From NCBI GenBank assembly GCA_947454735.1, contig CANGLK010000002.1:20833-84832 (forward strand): a stretch of 64,000 nt of DNA. The letters run 5' to 3'. The translations under genes were made by a program, and so were the position numbers. Source of the stretch: Candidatus Nanopelagicaceae bacterium (GTDB taxonomy: Bacteria; Actinomycetota; Actinomycetes; Nanopelagicales; Nanopelagicaceae). The notes under the pieces are model-generated. The model ran no database searches and had not been told where the DNA came from. It was given only the letters and a program-made list of their open reading frames with translations. Every line of letters starts with the position of its first letter. The stretch's first letter is position 1. Shown here one piece after another: positions 10,543-19,781 of the stretch.

Positions 10543-12204
10543 TTAGTGTCCTTCTGTCGTGATGTGTGGATGGTGGAGATCGAATGCAGGACGCTCTGAG
10601 CGGATTCGTGGCATCGATGTGAAGTTATGGCGTGGTGGTGGGCAGCTTGTAGCCCACTCAAGAGAAGCTCCATAACCCCAAGGATCGTCACAGTTAACGA
10701 GTGGGCTCTTACGAGTAATCCAGACGTTGATAAAGAACGGAATCATTGAGAGAGCAAGAAGGATAGATCCGACAGTCGAGATCATATTCATTCCTGTAAA
10801 GCCATCTGATGCAAGGTAATCAGCGTAACGGCGAGGGAAACCCTTGATTCCAAGCCAGTGCTGAATAAGGAAGGTTGTATGGAAACCGAAGAAGAGAGTC
10901 CAGAAGTGGATCTTTCCAAGGCGCTCATTGAGCATGCGACCTGTGAACTTAGGCCACCAGAAGTAGAAGCCAGCGAACATTGCAAAGACCACTGTCCCGA
11001 AGAGTACGTAGTGGAAGTGTGCAACGACAAAGTAAGTCGCAGAGACTGCGAAGTCCAATGGAGGTGAGGCAAGGATGATTCCTGTCAATCCACCGAAGAG
11101 GAATGTTACGAGGAAGCCCATGACCCAGAGCATTGGTGTTTCGAATGAGACGTGGCCGCGCCACATCGTTCCAATCCAGTTAAAGAACTTCACACCGGTA
11201 GGTACACCGATAAGGAAGGTCATAAATGAGAAGAACGGCAAGAGAACCTGACCTGTAGCAAACATATGGTGCGCCCATACAGCTACAGAGAGAGCTGCGA
11301 TTGAAATCGTTGCTGCAATCAAACCCTTATACCCAAAGATTGGCTTACGGCTAAATACAGGCAAGATCTCAGTTGCGATACCAAAGAACGGTAGAGCCAG
11401 GATATAAACCTCTGGGTGGCCGAAGAACCAGAACAAGTGCTGCCACAACATCGCTCCACCATTTGCTGGATCAAAGATATGTGTTCCGAAGATTCGATCT
11501 GATTCGAGCCCCAAGAGCGCTGCAGCAAGTGGTGGGAATGCAAGGAGAATCAAGATTGATGTGAGGAGAGTGTTCCAGCTAAAGATAGACATACGGAACA
11601 TCGTCATACCTGGTGCGCGCATGGTGAAGATAGTTGTAATGAAGTTAACGCCACCGAGAATTGTTCCTAGACCTGAGATTGCCAGACCGATAACCCAGAG
11701 ATCTCCACCGATACCAGGTGAGTAAGTTGAGTTAGCAAGTGGAGCGTATGCGGTCCAACCAAATGACGCAGCGCCACCTGGTGAGAGGAAGCCGCCGACT
11801 GCCATCAATGAACCGAAGAAGTAGAGCCAATAAGAGAGCATATTCAAACGTGGGAAAGCCACATCTGCTGCGCCAATCTGAAGTGGCATGATCACGTTGG
11901 CAAAACCAACGAAGAGCGAAGTTGAGAACATCAACAACATGATCGTTCCATGCATTGTGAAAATCTGGTTGTACTGCTCATTGCTCATGAACTGCATACC
12001 TGGACGTGCAAGTTCTGCACGAAGGAAGAGCGCGAGGACTCCACCTACTAAGAACCAGGTAAATGATGTTGCGAGGTAGAGATAACCAATGCGCTTGTGA
12101 TCAGTTGAGGTGACAGTCTTTACAAACTGCGAGCCCCATGAATCCTTGCGCTCAACACCTTGACGTGGCGCTGTAACAGTTGGACGTTCTGCAAATGTAG
12201 TCAT
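10543..12204 (-). CDS. ctaD: Cytochrome c oxidase subunit I
   Basis: [43 protein letters not shown]. Confidence 0.97.
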   Translation of the reverse strand: MTTFAERPTVTAPRQGVERKDSWGSQFVKTVTSTDHKRIGYLYLATSFTWFLVGGVLALFLRAELARPGMQFMSNEQYNQIFTMHGTIMLLMFSTSLFVGFANVIMPLQIGAADVAFPRLNMLSYWLYFFGSLMAVGGFLSPGGAASFGWTAYAPLANSTYSPGIGGDLWVIGLAISGLGTILGGVNFITTIFTMRAPGMTMFRMSIFSWNTLLTSILILLAFPPLAAALLGLESDRIFGTHIFDPANGGAMLWQHLFWFFGHPEVYILALPFFGIATEILPVFSRKPIFGYKGLIAATISIAALSVAVWAHHMFATGQVLLPFFSFMTFLIGVPTGVKFFNWIGTMWRGHVSFETPMLWVMGFLVTFLFGGLTGIILASPPLDFAVSATYFVVAHFHYVLFGTVVFAMFAGFYFWWPKFTGRMLNERLGKIHFWTLFFGFHTTFLIQHWLGIKGFPRRYADYLASDGFTGMNMISTVGSILLALSMIPFFINVWITRKSPLVNCDDPWGYGASLEWATSCPPPRHNFTSMPRIRSERPAFDLHHPHITTEGH

Positions 12205-12968
12205 TACGCGCCTACCTTAAATGAGTTGAGGTATTTCTGATATTGCTCGGGAGTAACAACCTTGACCTTGAAGATCATCTGAGCGTGGTTACGACCGCAG
12301 AGAATGTTGCATCGCCCTGGGAATGTTCCAATTTTATTTGCAGTGAATTGAAGGTGGTTTGTGCGATCTGGGAGATTCTGCATTTGAATCATAAATGCGG
12401 GAATCCAGAATCCGTGGACAACATCGTTGGATGTAATCGTGAATCGAACGCTCTCACCCTGTGGCAGATAGAGAGTTGGTGGATTCTCAGGAGTTCCAGT
12501 AACAACTGCATTCTTTCCAGCTTCAGGGTAACCAAATTGCCATGACCACTGGATGCCTTCGACAGAGATCTCATGTTGAGCAGGGGTCTTGAGATCAACA
12601 ATCTTTGATTCCTTTGTCGCTGTGAAATAGAAGAGCACTGCAACGATAAGGAAAGGAATGACTGTGTAAACAACTTCGATTGGAATGTTGTACTGAGTCT
12701 GCTTAGGGAACTCACCTTTCTTCTCATCATTCTTGCGATGGAAGATTGCTGGCCAGAGAATAAGGATGAGCGTAATGACGCCTACGATTCCTGCGGTGAT
12801 CCATGCGCCCTGCCACAATGAGAGTGAAGTGTCATTCACGCTCGATGTGTTCTTTGGGAAACCCAGGCCGGAGATATCGTTTGATTTTAATGAGCATCCA
12901 CTGAGGAGTGCCAGAGCCGATGTGGCTCCGAGCAGGCCGAGCAGGGTGCGCTTCTTAGGTGCAGACAT
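12204..12968 (-). CDS. ctaC: Cytochrome c oxidase subunit II
   Basis: Lipoprotein signal (LALLSGC), [10 protein letters not shown], CuA motif [14 protein letters not shown]. Confidence 0.95.
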   Translation of the reverse strand: MSAPKKRTLLGLLGATSALALLSGCSLKSNDISGLGFPKNTSSVNDTSLSLWQGAWITAGIVGVITLILILWPAIFHRKNDEKKGEFPKQTQYNIPIEVVYTVIPFLIVAVLFYFTATKESKIVDLKTPAQHEISVEGIQWSWQFGYPEAGKNAVVTGTPENPPTLYLPQGESVRFTITSNDVVHGFWIPAFMIQMQNLPDRTNHLQFTANKIGTFPGRCNILCGRNHAQMIFKVKVVTPEQYQKYLNSFKVGA

Positions 12969-13027
12969 AGCGCTAAGGATAGTGGCGAGAGCGCAAAGTA
13001 TCTGCAGGAACGGGTAGCCTTCATCGG

Positions 13028-14086
13028 GTGGCTCACCTCACAGGAAATTTCACCTCTGAAGCCCCTCTCTCCCCCGTTGTCAGAGAGGCGATTTCAGCCG
13101 CCTTTGAACAAGGATGGGCCGATCCCAAGAAACAATCACAGGCCTCGGCCAGGGCGGCAATTCTGCGAGATTCAGCCCTCTCTGAAATAGCTGCAATTTT
13201 CGGCACAACCCCCAATCGACTTGAGGTAATTGGTGAGCCTTCGCTGGCCCACTTCATAGCCCTGATGGGATTTATGCGAGAAGGAAGCGCCCTTTACACA
13301 TCAACTGTAGACCTTGGAAAAATCCGGGCCGTAGCTCGCCAGCATTCAGCGCCTGAGAATGAGATCGGTGTAGATGAGGATGGCCTCTACCTCCTTGGTC
13401 AATTTAAGGCGGCGAAGAGTTCGGTCATATCGATCCAAGCGACCAATGGTGAAACCGGAGTCACTCAAAATCTTGAGCGCTGGAGAGATCATGGAGCACA
13501 TGTTGTTCTCGATGCCACTCGATCTCTTATCTCACCTGAACTACTGCAAGGATTTGCCACAACAACCCTTGACGCGGCCTCTTTGGGCGGTCCACAAGGC
13601 ATCGGCTTCTTGGCAATCGGCGATGAGAAACAATTTAAATATCCACTTCCCCACCTCGCACCCATTCGCGTTCCAGGCTCATATTCGATTCCGTTATTAG
13701 TGGGAAGCGCGATTGCTCTCAATAACTTCATTACCCACCAAAATCAACTTATTCACCTACGTGGAGTACTTGCAAGAGAACTATCGGAGATCAAGGGCCT
13801 TACCGTTTTAGCAGGCACTTCCGGTGCAGAGTCACGCTATCTCTCTGTGATTGCTGAAAGCTTCTCCTCCGAAGAGATACTTCGTGCGCTACTTCAGCGA
13901 GATATCTCCGTTGATGCAGGTTCTGCTTGTTCTCCAGAAGATCTCACACCAAGCCATGTCATCGCTTCAATGGGATTTCCAACGACAGGACATCTGAGAT
14001 TCGCAATTCACCCAGGACATACAGAGAGCGATATACACGCTCTCGTTCAAATTCTAAAGGAAGTTCTAGCAGATTTAGGCAGCTAG
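13028..14086 (+). CDS. Class V aminotransferase-fold protein, cysteine desulfurase homolog lacking the PLP lysine motif
   Basis: NGETGVTQ, DAGSACSPEDLTPSHVIASMGF, LRFAIHPGHTESDIHAL; but DAASLGGPQGIG in place of SxHKxxGPxGxG. Confidence 0.8.
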   Translation: MAHLTGNFTSEAPLSPVVREAISAAFEQGWADPKKQSQASARAAILRDSALSEIAAIFGTTPNRLEVIGEPSLAHFIALMGFMREGSALYTSTVDLGKIRAVARQHSAPENEIGVDEDGLYLLGQFKAAKSSVISIQATNGETGVTQNLERWRDHGAHVVLDATRSLISPELLQGFATTTLDAASLGGPQGIGFLAIGDEKQFKYPLPHLAPIRVPGSYSIPLLVGSAIALNNFITHQNQLIHLRGVLARELSEIKGLTVLAGTSGAESRYLSVIAESFSSEEILRALLQRDISVDAGSACSPEDLTPSHVIASMGFPTTGHLRFAIHPGHTESDIHALVQILKEVLADLGS

Positions 14087-15052
14087 ATGAGCAGCAATCT
14101 CTGAAGCCGCTTCATCGCCGTAAGCGTCCTTAAAGCGGGCTACAAACTCCTCGTTGGTGAATCGATACTCCTGAGTGCCCATAGTTTCAATGACATACGT
14201 TGCAATCATTGAACCTAGTTGCGCGCAGCGCTCATGGCTAAGTCCCCATGCAAGACCCGCTACGAAGCCAGATCTAAAGGAATCTCCGACGCCCGTAGGA
14301 TCAACCTTTGCACTCTCTTTTGCACAGACAACTTTGATGAACTCGCCATCGATGCTCTCGACTCGCGCACCTTCAGAACCCAGGGTAATAACGCGATGCT
14401 TTACGCGCTGCAGAATTTCATGGTCGCTCCATCCCGTCTTTTGGATAGCAAGAGCCAACTCATACTCATTCATGAAGAGATAGGTAGCGCCCTCAATAAG
14501 TTTGCGAATCTCGTCACCGGACATACGCGCCATCTGCTGTGAAGGATCTGCTGCAACTGGAATCTTATTTTCAAGAGCTACCTCCATATGACGGAGCATC
14601 GCCTCGGGATCATCAGGTGAAATAACAAGGAGATCAAAGCGACCGGTCTTATCCATGATTGGTTGAAGTTCAATATTGCGCGCTTCAGACATCGCCCCTG
14701 GAAAGAATGAGGCGATCTGATTGAGCTCGGTATCAGTTGTTACAGTGAAGTGCGCTGTGTACTGCTCTTTAGAAATTAAAACATGTGAAGTATCAACGCC
14801 ATGGCGAGATAGCCATGCATCGTAATCAGCCCAATCTTTTCCAACAGCTGCAATCAGAACAGGGTTGAGACCTAGATTGGCCATTCCAAATGCAATATTT
14901 GCAGCGCAGCCACCTCGGCGAACTTCGAGTCCATCAACAAGAAAAGAGAGCGAAACTTTTTCGAGTGAACCTGCCACCAATGAATCGGTGAACTTTCCAG
15001 GAAAAGTCATTAAGTGATCTAAACCAACTGAACCTGCCACGCCAATTCTCAT
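14075..15052 (-). CDS. PfkB family carbohydrate kinase
   Basis: RRGGCAANIAFGMANLG and DPTGVGDSFRSGFVAGL. Confidence 0.9.
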   Translation of the reverse strand: MRIGVAGSVGLDHLMTFPGKFTDSLVAGSLEKVSLSFLVDGLEVRRGGCAANIAFGMANLGLNPVLIAAVGKDWADYDAWLSRHGVDTSHVLISKEQYTAHFTVTTDTELNQIASFFPGAMSEARNIELQPIMDKTGRFDLLVISPDDPEAMLRHMEVALENKIPVAADPSQQMARMSGDEIRKLIEGATYLFMNEYELALAIQKTGWSDHEILQRVKHRVITLGSEGARVESIDGEFIKVVCAKESAKVDPTGVGDSFRSGFVAGLAWGLSHERCAQLGSMIATYVIETMGTQEYRFTNEEFVARFKDAYGDEAASEIAAHLAA

Positions 15053-15081
15053 GGGTGGATTTAACTACAGTGCGAGGTCTT

Positions 15082-15441
15082 TTAGTTAAATGAATCGCCA
15101 CATGCACAAGAACCTTGTGCATTGGGATTATCAATTGTGAAGCCCTGCTTCTCAATGGTGTCAACGAAATCAACGGTTGCGCCCATGAGGTATGGATCTG
15201 ACATCTTGTCGACAACTACCTTGACTGCGCCAAATTCACGAGTGATATCGCCATCTTGGTTACGGTCATCGAAGTAGAGCTGGTAACGAAGTCCAGAGCA
15301 TCCGCCTGGCTGAACAGCAACGCGCAGGTAAAGGTCATCGCGACCTTCTTGTGCAAGCAGTGAAGCAACCTTGGCAGCTGCTGTATCTGTAAGTGCGATA
15401 CCTGTTGTGAGCTCTACTGATTGTGTTGTCTCTGTGGTCAT
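15082..15441 (-). CDS. erpA: Iron-sulfur cluster insertion protein, A-type
   Basis: PGGCSGLRYQLYFDD and GSCACGDSF cysteine motif. Confidence 0.92.
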   Translation of the reverse strand: MTTETTQSVELTTGIALTDTAAAKVASLLAQEGRDDLYLRVAVQPGGCSGLRYQLYFDDRNQDGDITREFGAVKVVVDKMSDPYLMGATVDFVDTIEKQGFTIDNPNAQGSCACGDSFN

Positions 15442-15502
15442 GTGCCGAAGAATACCCGCGTCAGCTTGCCGTTGCGACTCTAAAACGGCGAGAATAGGTC
15501 AC

Positions 15503-16651
15503 ATGTCTGCCACTCCTTTGGCTCAGCTCCTCCTCTTGGGGCAGGGAACCGACCTCGCTTCCGAGCGTGGAGTCTCCTGTACTGGAGATCTTCCTGAAGC
15601 AAGCGATCCAACTCTGGTAGCCCGTGCGACCGCTGCAAAGAAGGCTCTTGGTTCAAAGGTCTTGGTCTTAGGCCATCACTACCAGCGTGATGAAGTTATC
15701 CAATTCGCAGATATCACTGGCGATTCATTTAAGTTGGCTCAGGCGGCGGCGGCACAGAGCGAAGCTGAATACATCATCTTCTGTGGAGTGCACTTCATGG
15801 CAGAGAGCGCAGATATCCTCACCGGTCCACACCAGAAGGTAATTCTTCCCGACCTCGCCGCAGGTTGCTCAATGGCGGATATGGCAACTGCTGCACAAGT
15901 TGAACAATGTTGGCAAGATCTTGAAAAACTTGGAGTCGCAAGGAAGACAGTTCCTGTTACTTATATGAATTCATCTGCAGCAATCAAGAGCTTCACTGGT
16001 GAGCATGGCGGAACAATTTGCACATCATCGAACGCAGAGAAGACTCTTCGCTGGGCCTTCGAAAAGGCAGAGAAGGTTATCTTCCTCCCAGATCAGCATC
16101 TTGGTCGGAATACAGCGGTCAACGATCTTGGCTTAACTCTTGAAGATTGCGTTGTGTGGAATCCATGGAAGCCACAGGGCGGACTTACTGAAAACGAAAT
16201 CAAAGATGCAAAGATGATTCTCTGGCGTGGCCATTGTTCAGTGCATGGTCGTTTTACAAAGGCTTCAATCGATGAATTTCGCGTGCGAATTCCAGAGATC
16301 AACATCATCGTTCATCCCGAATGTCAGAATGAAGTTGTCTCCGCTGCAGATTATGTAGGTAGTACCGAGAAGATTATTAAGACCGTATCTGAAGCGGCTC
16401 CCGGAACTCAATGGGCGGTAGGAACAGAACTCAATCTCGTCTCACGACTTGCAGCGGCAAATCCGGATAAAGAGGTCTACTTCCTTGATCGCACCGTCTG
16501 CTACTGCTCAACAATGAATCGGATTGATCTCCCCCACCTTGTCTGGGCGTTGGAATCGCTTGTATCTGGCAAAGTTGTTAACGAGATTAAAGTTGATTCA
16601 GAGACGGCGCGATACTCAAAGATGGCGCTTGAGCAAATGCTCGCCCTATAG
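15503..16651 (+). CDS. nadA: Quinolinate synthase (ORF track start 15371 is upstream of the likely ATG)
   Basis: VLGHHYQRDEVIQFADITGDSF, FCGVHFMAESADIL, HPECQNEVV, CYCSTMNRI. Confidence 0.93.
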   Translation: MSATPLAQLLLLGQGTDLASERGVSCTGDLPEASDPTLVARATAAKKALGSKVLVLGHHYQRDEVIQFADITGDSFKLAQAAAAQSEAEYIIFCGVHFMAESADILTGPHQKVILPDLAAGCSMADMATAAQVEQCWQDLEKLGVARKTVPVTYMNSSAAIKSFTGEHGGTICTSSNAEKTLRWAFEKAEKVIFLPDQHLGRNTAVNDLGLTLEDCVVWNPWKPQGGLTENEIKDAKMILWRGHCSVHGRFTKASIDEFRVRIPEINIIVHPECQNEVVSAADYVGSTEKIIKTVSEAAPGTQWAVGTELNLVSRLAAANPDKEVYFLDRTVCYCSTMNRIDLPHLVWALESLVSGKVVNEIKVDSETARYSKMALEQMLAL

Positions 16652-16659
16652 TTTCCGCC

Positions 16660-17226
16660 ATGACCCAGAGCTCATCAGAATCATCGAAGAAGGGCCGTCC
16701 GACTCCTAAACGTCGCGAGGCAACCCAGAAGCACCACTCTCTCGCACCTATCAAGACTCGCGAAGAGAAGAAGCGCGCCCGTGCATTAACTAAAGATGCT
16801 CGACTTGCTGCTCGAGCGGCATATTTGCGTGGAGATGAGAGCGCACTGCCTGCACGCGATCGTGGACCTGCTCGTAAATTTGTACGTGATTTCATCGACT
16901 CGCGCCGCTCTGTCGGCGAGTACTTCTTGCCAATCATCTTTGTCGTTCTTATCTTGACGATGATTCCAACGGCAACAACAAAGAATGCGGAAGGGCTACC
17001 AAAGGTTCCGCTGACACAAGTAATCTCCATCGCAATTATGTATACAGTGCTACTGATCTCAGTCATTGATGGCATTCTCTTAAATCGAAAGATTAAAAAG
17101 TTAGTCTCAGCGAATTTCCCAGGCACAACTACTCGCGGACTAGGCCTTTATGGCTGGCTTCGTTCAACACAGATGCGTCGTATGCGCAGCCCAAAGCCAC
17201 AAGTAAAAGCTGGCACCAAGATTTAA
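16660..17226 (+). CDS. DUF3043 domain membrane protein
   Basis: KKGRPTPKRREATQK...ARDRGPARKFVRDFIDSRRSVGEYFLP pattern. Confidence 0.85.
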   Translation: MTQSSSESSKKGRPTPKRREATQKHHSLAPIKTREEKKRARALTKDARLAARAAYLRGDESALPARDRGPARKFVRDFIDSRRSVGEYFLPIIFVVLILTMIPTATTKNAEGLPKVPLTQVISIAIMYTVLLISVIDGILLNRKIKKLVSANFPGTTTRGLGLYGWLRSTQMRRMRSPKPQVKAGTKI

Positions 17227-18228
17227 TTACGCTCTTGGATTTGGGCTTACATTCTTAGTAGCGTCACGCTCTGGAAGGTCCCCAAGAACTTTATCGATCG
17301 CCTTGATCTGATCGCTAGAGAGCTTGATACCAGAGGCCTTTACGTTCTCCTTCACCTGTGAGGGCTTTGTTGCTCCCATGATTGCGCTGGAAACATTGTC
17401 ATTGGCCAATACCCATGCAAGTGATAGCTGGCCAATGGTTACTCCGGCTTCATCTGCAATTGGCTTGAGATTCTGGACAGCAGTTAAGACATCATCACGC
17501 ATCCAGCGAGAGATGAATCCTGCGCCGCTCTTCTTATCTGTTGCACGAGAGCCTGCAGGTACTTTCTTTCCAGGCAGATACTTACCTGTTAGAACACCTT
17601 GCGCCATCGGCGACCAGACAATCTGGCCAATGCCTTCTTTACGTGAAAGAGGAACAACTTCTGCTTCGATAACGCGCCAGAGCGCTGAATATTGAGGTTG
17701 GCTCGAAACAAAACGGTTATATCCACGATCGTCTTGAATTTTAAGAGCCGCCTTGATTTGCTCAGCGTTCCACTCTGAGAATCCGATGTAGGAAACTTTG
17801 CCCTGTCGAATCAAATCATCGAGCGCTGAGAGAGTCTCTTCGAGTGGTGTTTCGAAATCAAAGCGATGTGCCTGATAGAGATCAATATGGTCGGTGTTCA
17901 ATCGCTTCAATGAGGCGTTACAGCTCTCCATAATGTGTTTGCGCGAGAGGCCGCGATCGTTCTTTCCGGTTCCAGTTGGGAAATAGACCTTTGTAAAAAG
18001 TTCATACGATTCACGACGGACACCTTTGAGCGCCTTGCCGAGAATGGATTCTGCCTTTGTGCCTGCATAGACATCGGCAGTATCGAATGTCGTAATACCG
18101 ACATCGAGAGCGGTACGAACGCACTTGGTCGCAGCTTCACTCTCTACCTGAGAACCGTGAGTAACCCAGTTTCCATAAGAGATCTCTGAGACATACATTC
18201 CTGTTGAGCCAAGGCGACGATATTCCAT
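17227..18228 (-). CDS. Aldo/keto reductase
   Basis: MEYRRLGSTGMYVSEISYG, TFDTADVYAG, DLYQAHRFD, SPMAQGVLTGKY. Confidence 0.93.
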   Translation of the reverse strand: MEYRRLGSTGMYVSEISYGNWVTHGSQVESEAATKCVRTALDVGITTFDTADVYAGTKAESILGKALKGVRRESYELFTKVYFPTGTGKNDRGLSRKHIMESCNASLKRLNTDHIDLYQAHRFDFETPLEETLSALDDLIRQGKVSYIGFSEWNAEQIKAALKIQDDRGYNRFVSSQPQYSALWRVIEAEVVPLSRKEGIGQIVWSPMAQGVLTGKYLPGKKVPAGSRATDKKSGAGFISRWMRDDVLTAVQNLKPIADEAGVTIGQLSLAWVLANDNVSSAIMGATKPSQVKENVKASGIKLSSDQIKAIDKVLGDLPERDATKNVSPNPRA

Positions 18229-18269
18229 GTGGCTATCGTATGGGGCGCGTTGATGGTTGCCAATGCATA

Positions 18270-18440
18270 GGGCTTATGGTTCCCTTCGCACATAACTTAA
18301 TAAGTAAGAGTTAGAGGCTTCAGGGGAAGTTCGGTGCAATTCCGACGCTGACCCGCAACCGTAAGAGTGGCTAGCCACTTAAGTCGGATTACCTGAATCA
18401 TCTATAAGACCAACACCCGCCGAGGTTTGCGGGGCGTAGT
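18270..18440 (+). promoter_or_regulatory. Cobalamin riboswitch
   Basis: Core ggggaagttcggtgcaattccgacgctgacccgcaaccgtaag (18323-18365) and B12 box aagtcggattacctg (18381-18395); followed by hairpin cccgc-cgaggttt-gcggg (18416-18433). Confidence 0.92.
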
Positions 18441-18505
18441 CGTAACGGTTGATTCAACCATTGCTTGCTACCCCTGTGAGGCTCTCTCTTTTCTAGGAGC
18501 TCCAG

Positions 18506-19033
18506 ATGAAGAAGACAATCACCGCACTTGTTGCTGCGGTTCTATTTACTCAAACTTTTATCCCACAAGCAGAGGCAGCATCCAAAGGCTGGCGCTATTG
18601 GGGATATTACCAAGCAGCTGCAAAGAGCAGTACATGGAAAGCTGCAATGACGGGTCCCACTGTAGATATCGCAGATGGATCTGTTGAGGGCTGGATCTTT
18701 ACATTTAGCAGCGATGATGTCCCATCAACTCCCCCATTAGTAAAGCCGAACTTTCAGAGCATATGTGGAACGACAAAGGCAGAAGCTGGCCTTAAGCGAG
18801 TTGGACTTGTTATTGATTTCGGTGGATCTGCTTACGCTCCTAAAGGCGAGAAGGTTCAGAAGACAATCATTCGATGTGTACTAACCGCGAAAGATTCACA
18901 AGGAATCGATGTGCTGGCTCAAGAGATTAAAGTCCGCCAAGCTAATTCTGGTTTGATCTGTGGATTTAATAACTACCCAGCTCGCGAATGCGGAGTAGAA
19001 ATCACAACTCCATCTTCACTTAGTAAGAAGTAA
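18506..19033 (+). CDS. Secreted SCO2322-like protein of cobalamin ECF operon
   Basis: Signal peptide MKKTITALVAAVLFTQTFIPQAEAA; ASKGWRYWGYYQ; first gene after B12 riboswitch; RBS aggag. Confidence 0.75.
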   Translation: MKKTITALVAAVLFTQTFIPQAEAASKGWRYWGYYQAAAKSSTWKAAMTGPTVDIADGSVEGWIFTFSSDDVPSTPPLVKPNFQSICGTTKAEAGLKRVGLVIDFGGSAYAPKGEKVQKTIIRCVLTAKDSQGIDVLAQEIKVRQANSGLICGFNNYPARECGVEITTPSSLSKK

Positions 19034-19034
19034 T

Positions 19035-19781
19035 GTGATGTTAAAGCCGTTCCACCCACTTACTTTCTGGGCGCTCTTCACTGCCCTTGCTGTAGGGGTC
19101 ATCGCATCAGGTAACGCGCTCTGCGCTATCGCTGTGATTGGTGGATCGGCTTTCATCGTTTTTCGACGTCGCGAAGAAGGACCATGGCGAGATAGTTTCA
19201 AATGGTCCCTCATTGCCGGAGCGCTCTTGATATCTATCCGAGCAATCACGGGCATCCTTATTGGCGTACCTCGAATAGGTAGAACTCTCTTTACTCTTCC
19301 GCGAATAACTCTCCCGACATGGCTGCCTGGTATTCGAGTCGGAGGCGATGTCACCTGGGAGCGACTCTCTTCATCACTTCATGAAGGACTCATGATTGCA
19401 ACAGTTATCGCCCTCTTTGGTGCAGCAAATTCAGTCACGAGCCCTCACAAACTCTTACGAGTAATGCCTTCTAAGGTCTATCAACTCGCAGTGACACTGA
19501 CGATTGCTACCTCTGTATTTCCGCAACTGATCTCCAGTATTCACCGGATTCGCCAGGCACAATTGTTGCGAAGTGGAAAGAAGCCACGAATTGCAACGAT
19601 TGCCATTCCGCTTCTAGAGGAGAGCCTCGAGCGTGCGGTTCATCTCGCTGAATCGATGGAGGCTCGTGGCTTTGGTCAATCGAAGCGACAGAGCAGATAT
19701 CGGCCTATTCACTACTCGCTCAATGATCTCACTGTGATCACAGGCGGCATCTCCTTAGCGATTGCGATGGTGGTGCTGTGA
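19035..19781 (+). CDS. ECF transporter T component, CbiQ family
   Basis: HPLTFWALF, multiple TM helices, C-terminal LAESMEARGFG coupling motif. Confidence 0.88.
   Translation: MMLKPFHPLTFWALFTALAVGVIASGNALCAIAVIGGSAFIVFRRREEGPWRDSFKWSLIAGALLISIRAITGILIGVPRIGRTLFTLPRITLPTWLPGIRVGGDVTWERLSSSLHEGLMIATVIALFGAANSVTSPHKLLRVMPSKVYQLAVTLTIATSVFPQLISSIHRIRQAQLLRSGKKPRIATIAIPLLEESLERAVHLAESMEARGFGQSKRQSRYRPIHYSLNDLTVITGGISLAIAMVVL

Noticed and set aside
18427-18687. ORF overlapping the cobalamin riboswitch leader
   Set aside because: It overlaps the leader hairpin and the secreted-protein gene in another frame and has no recognisable protein features
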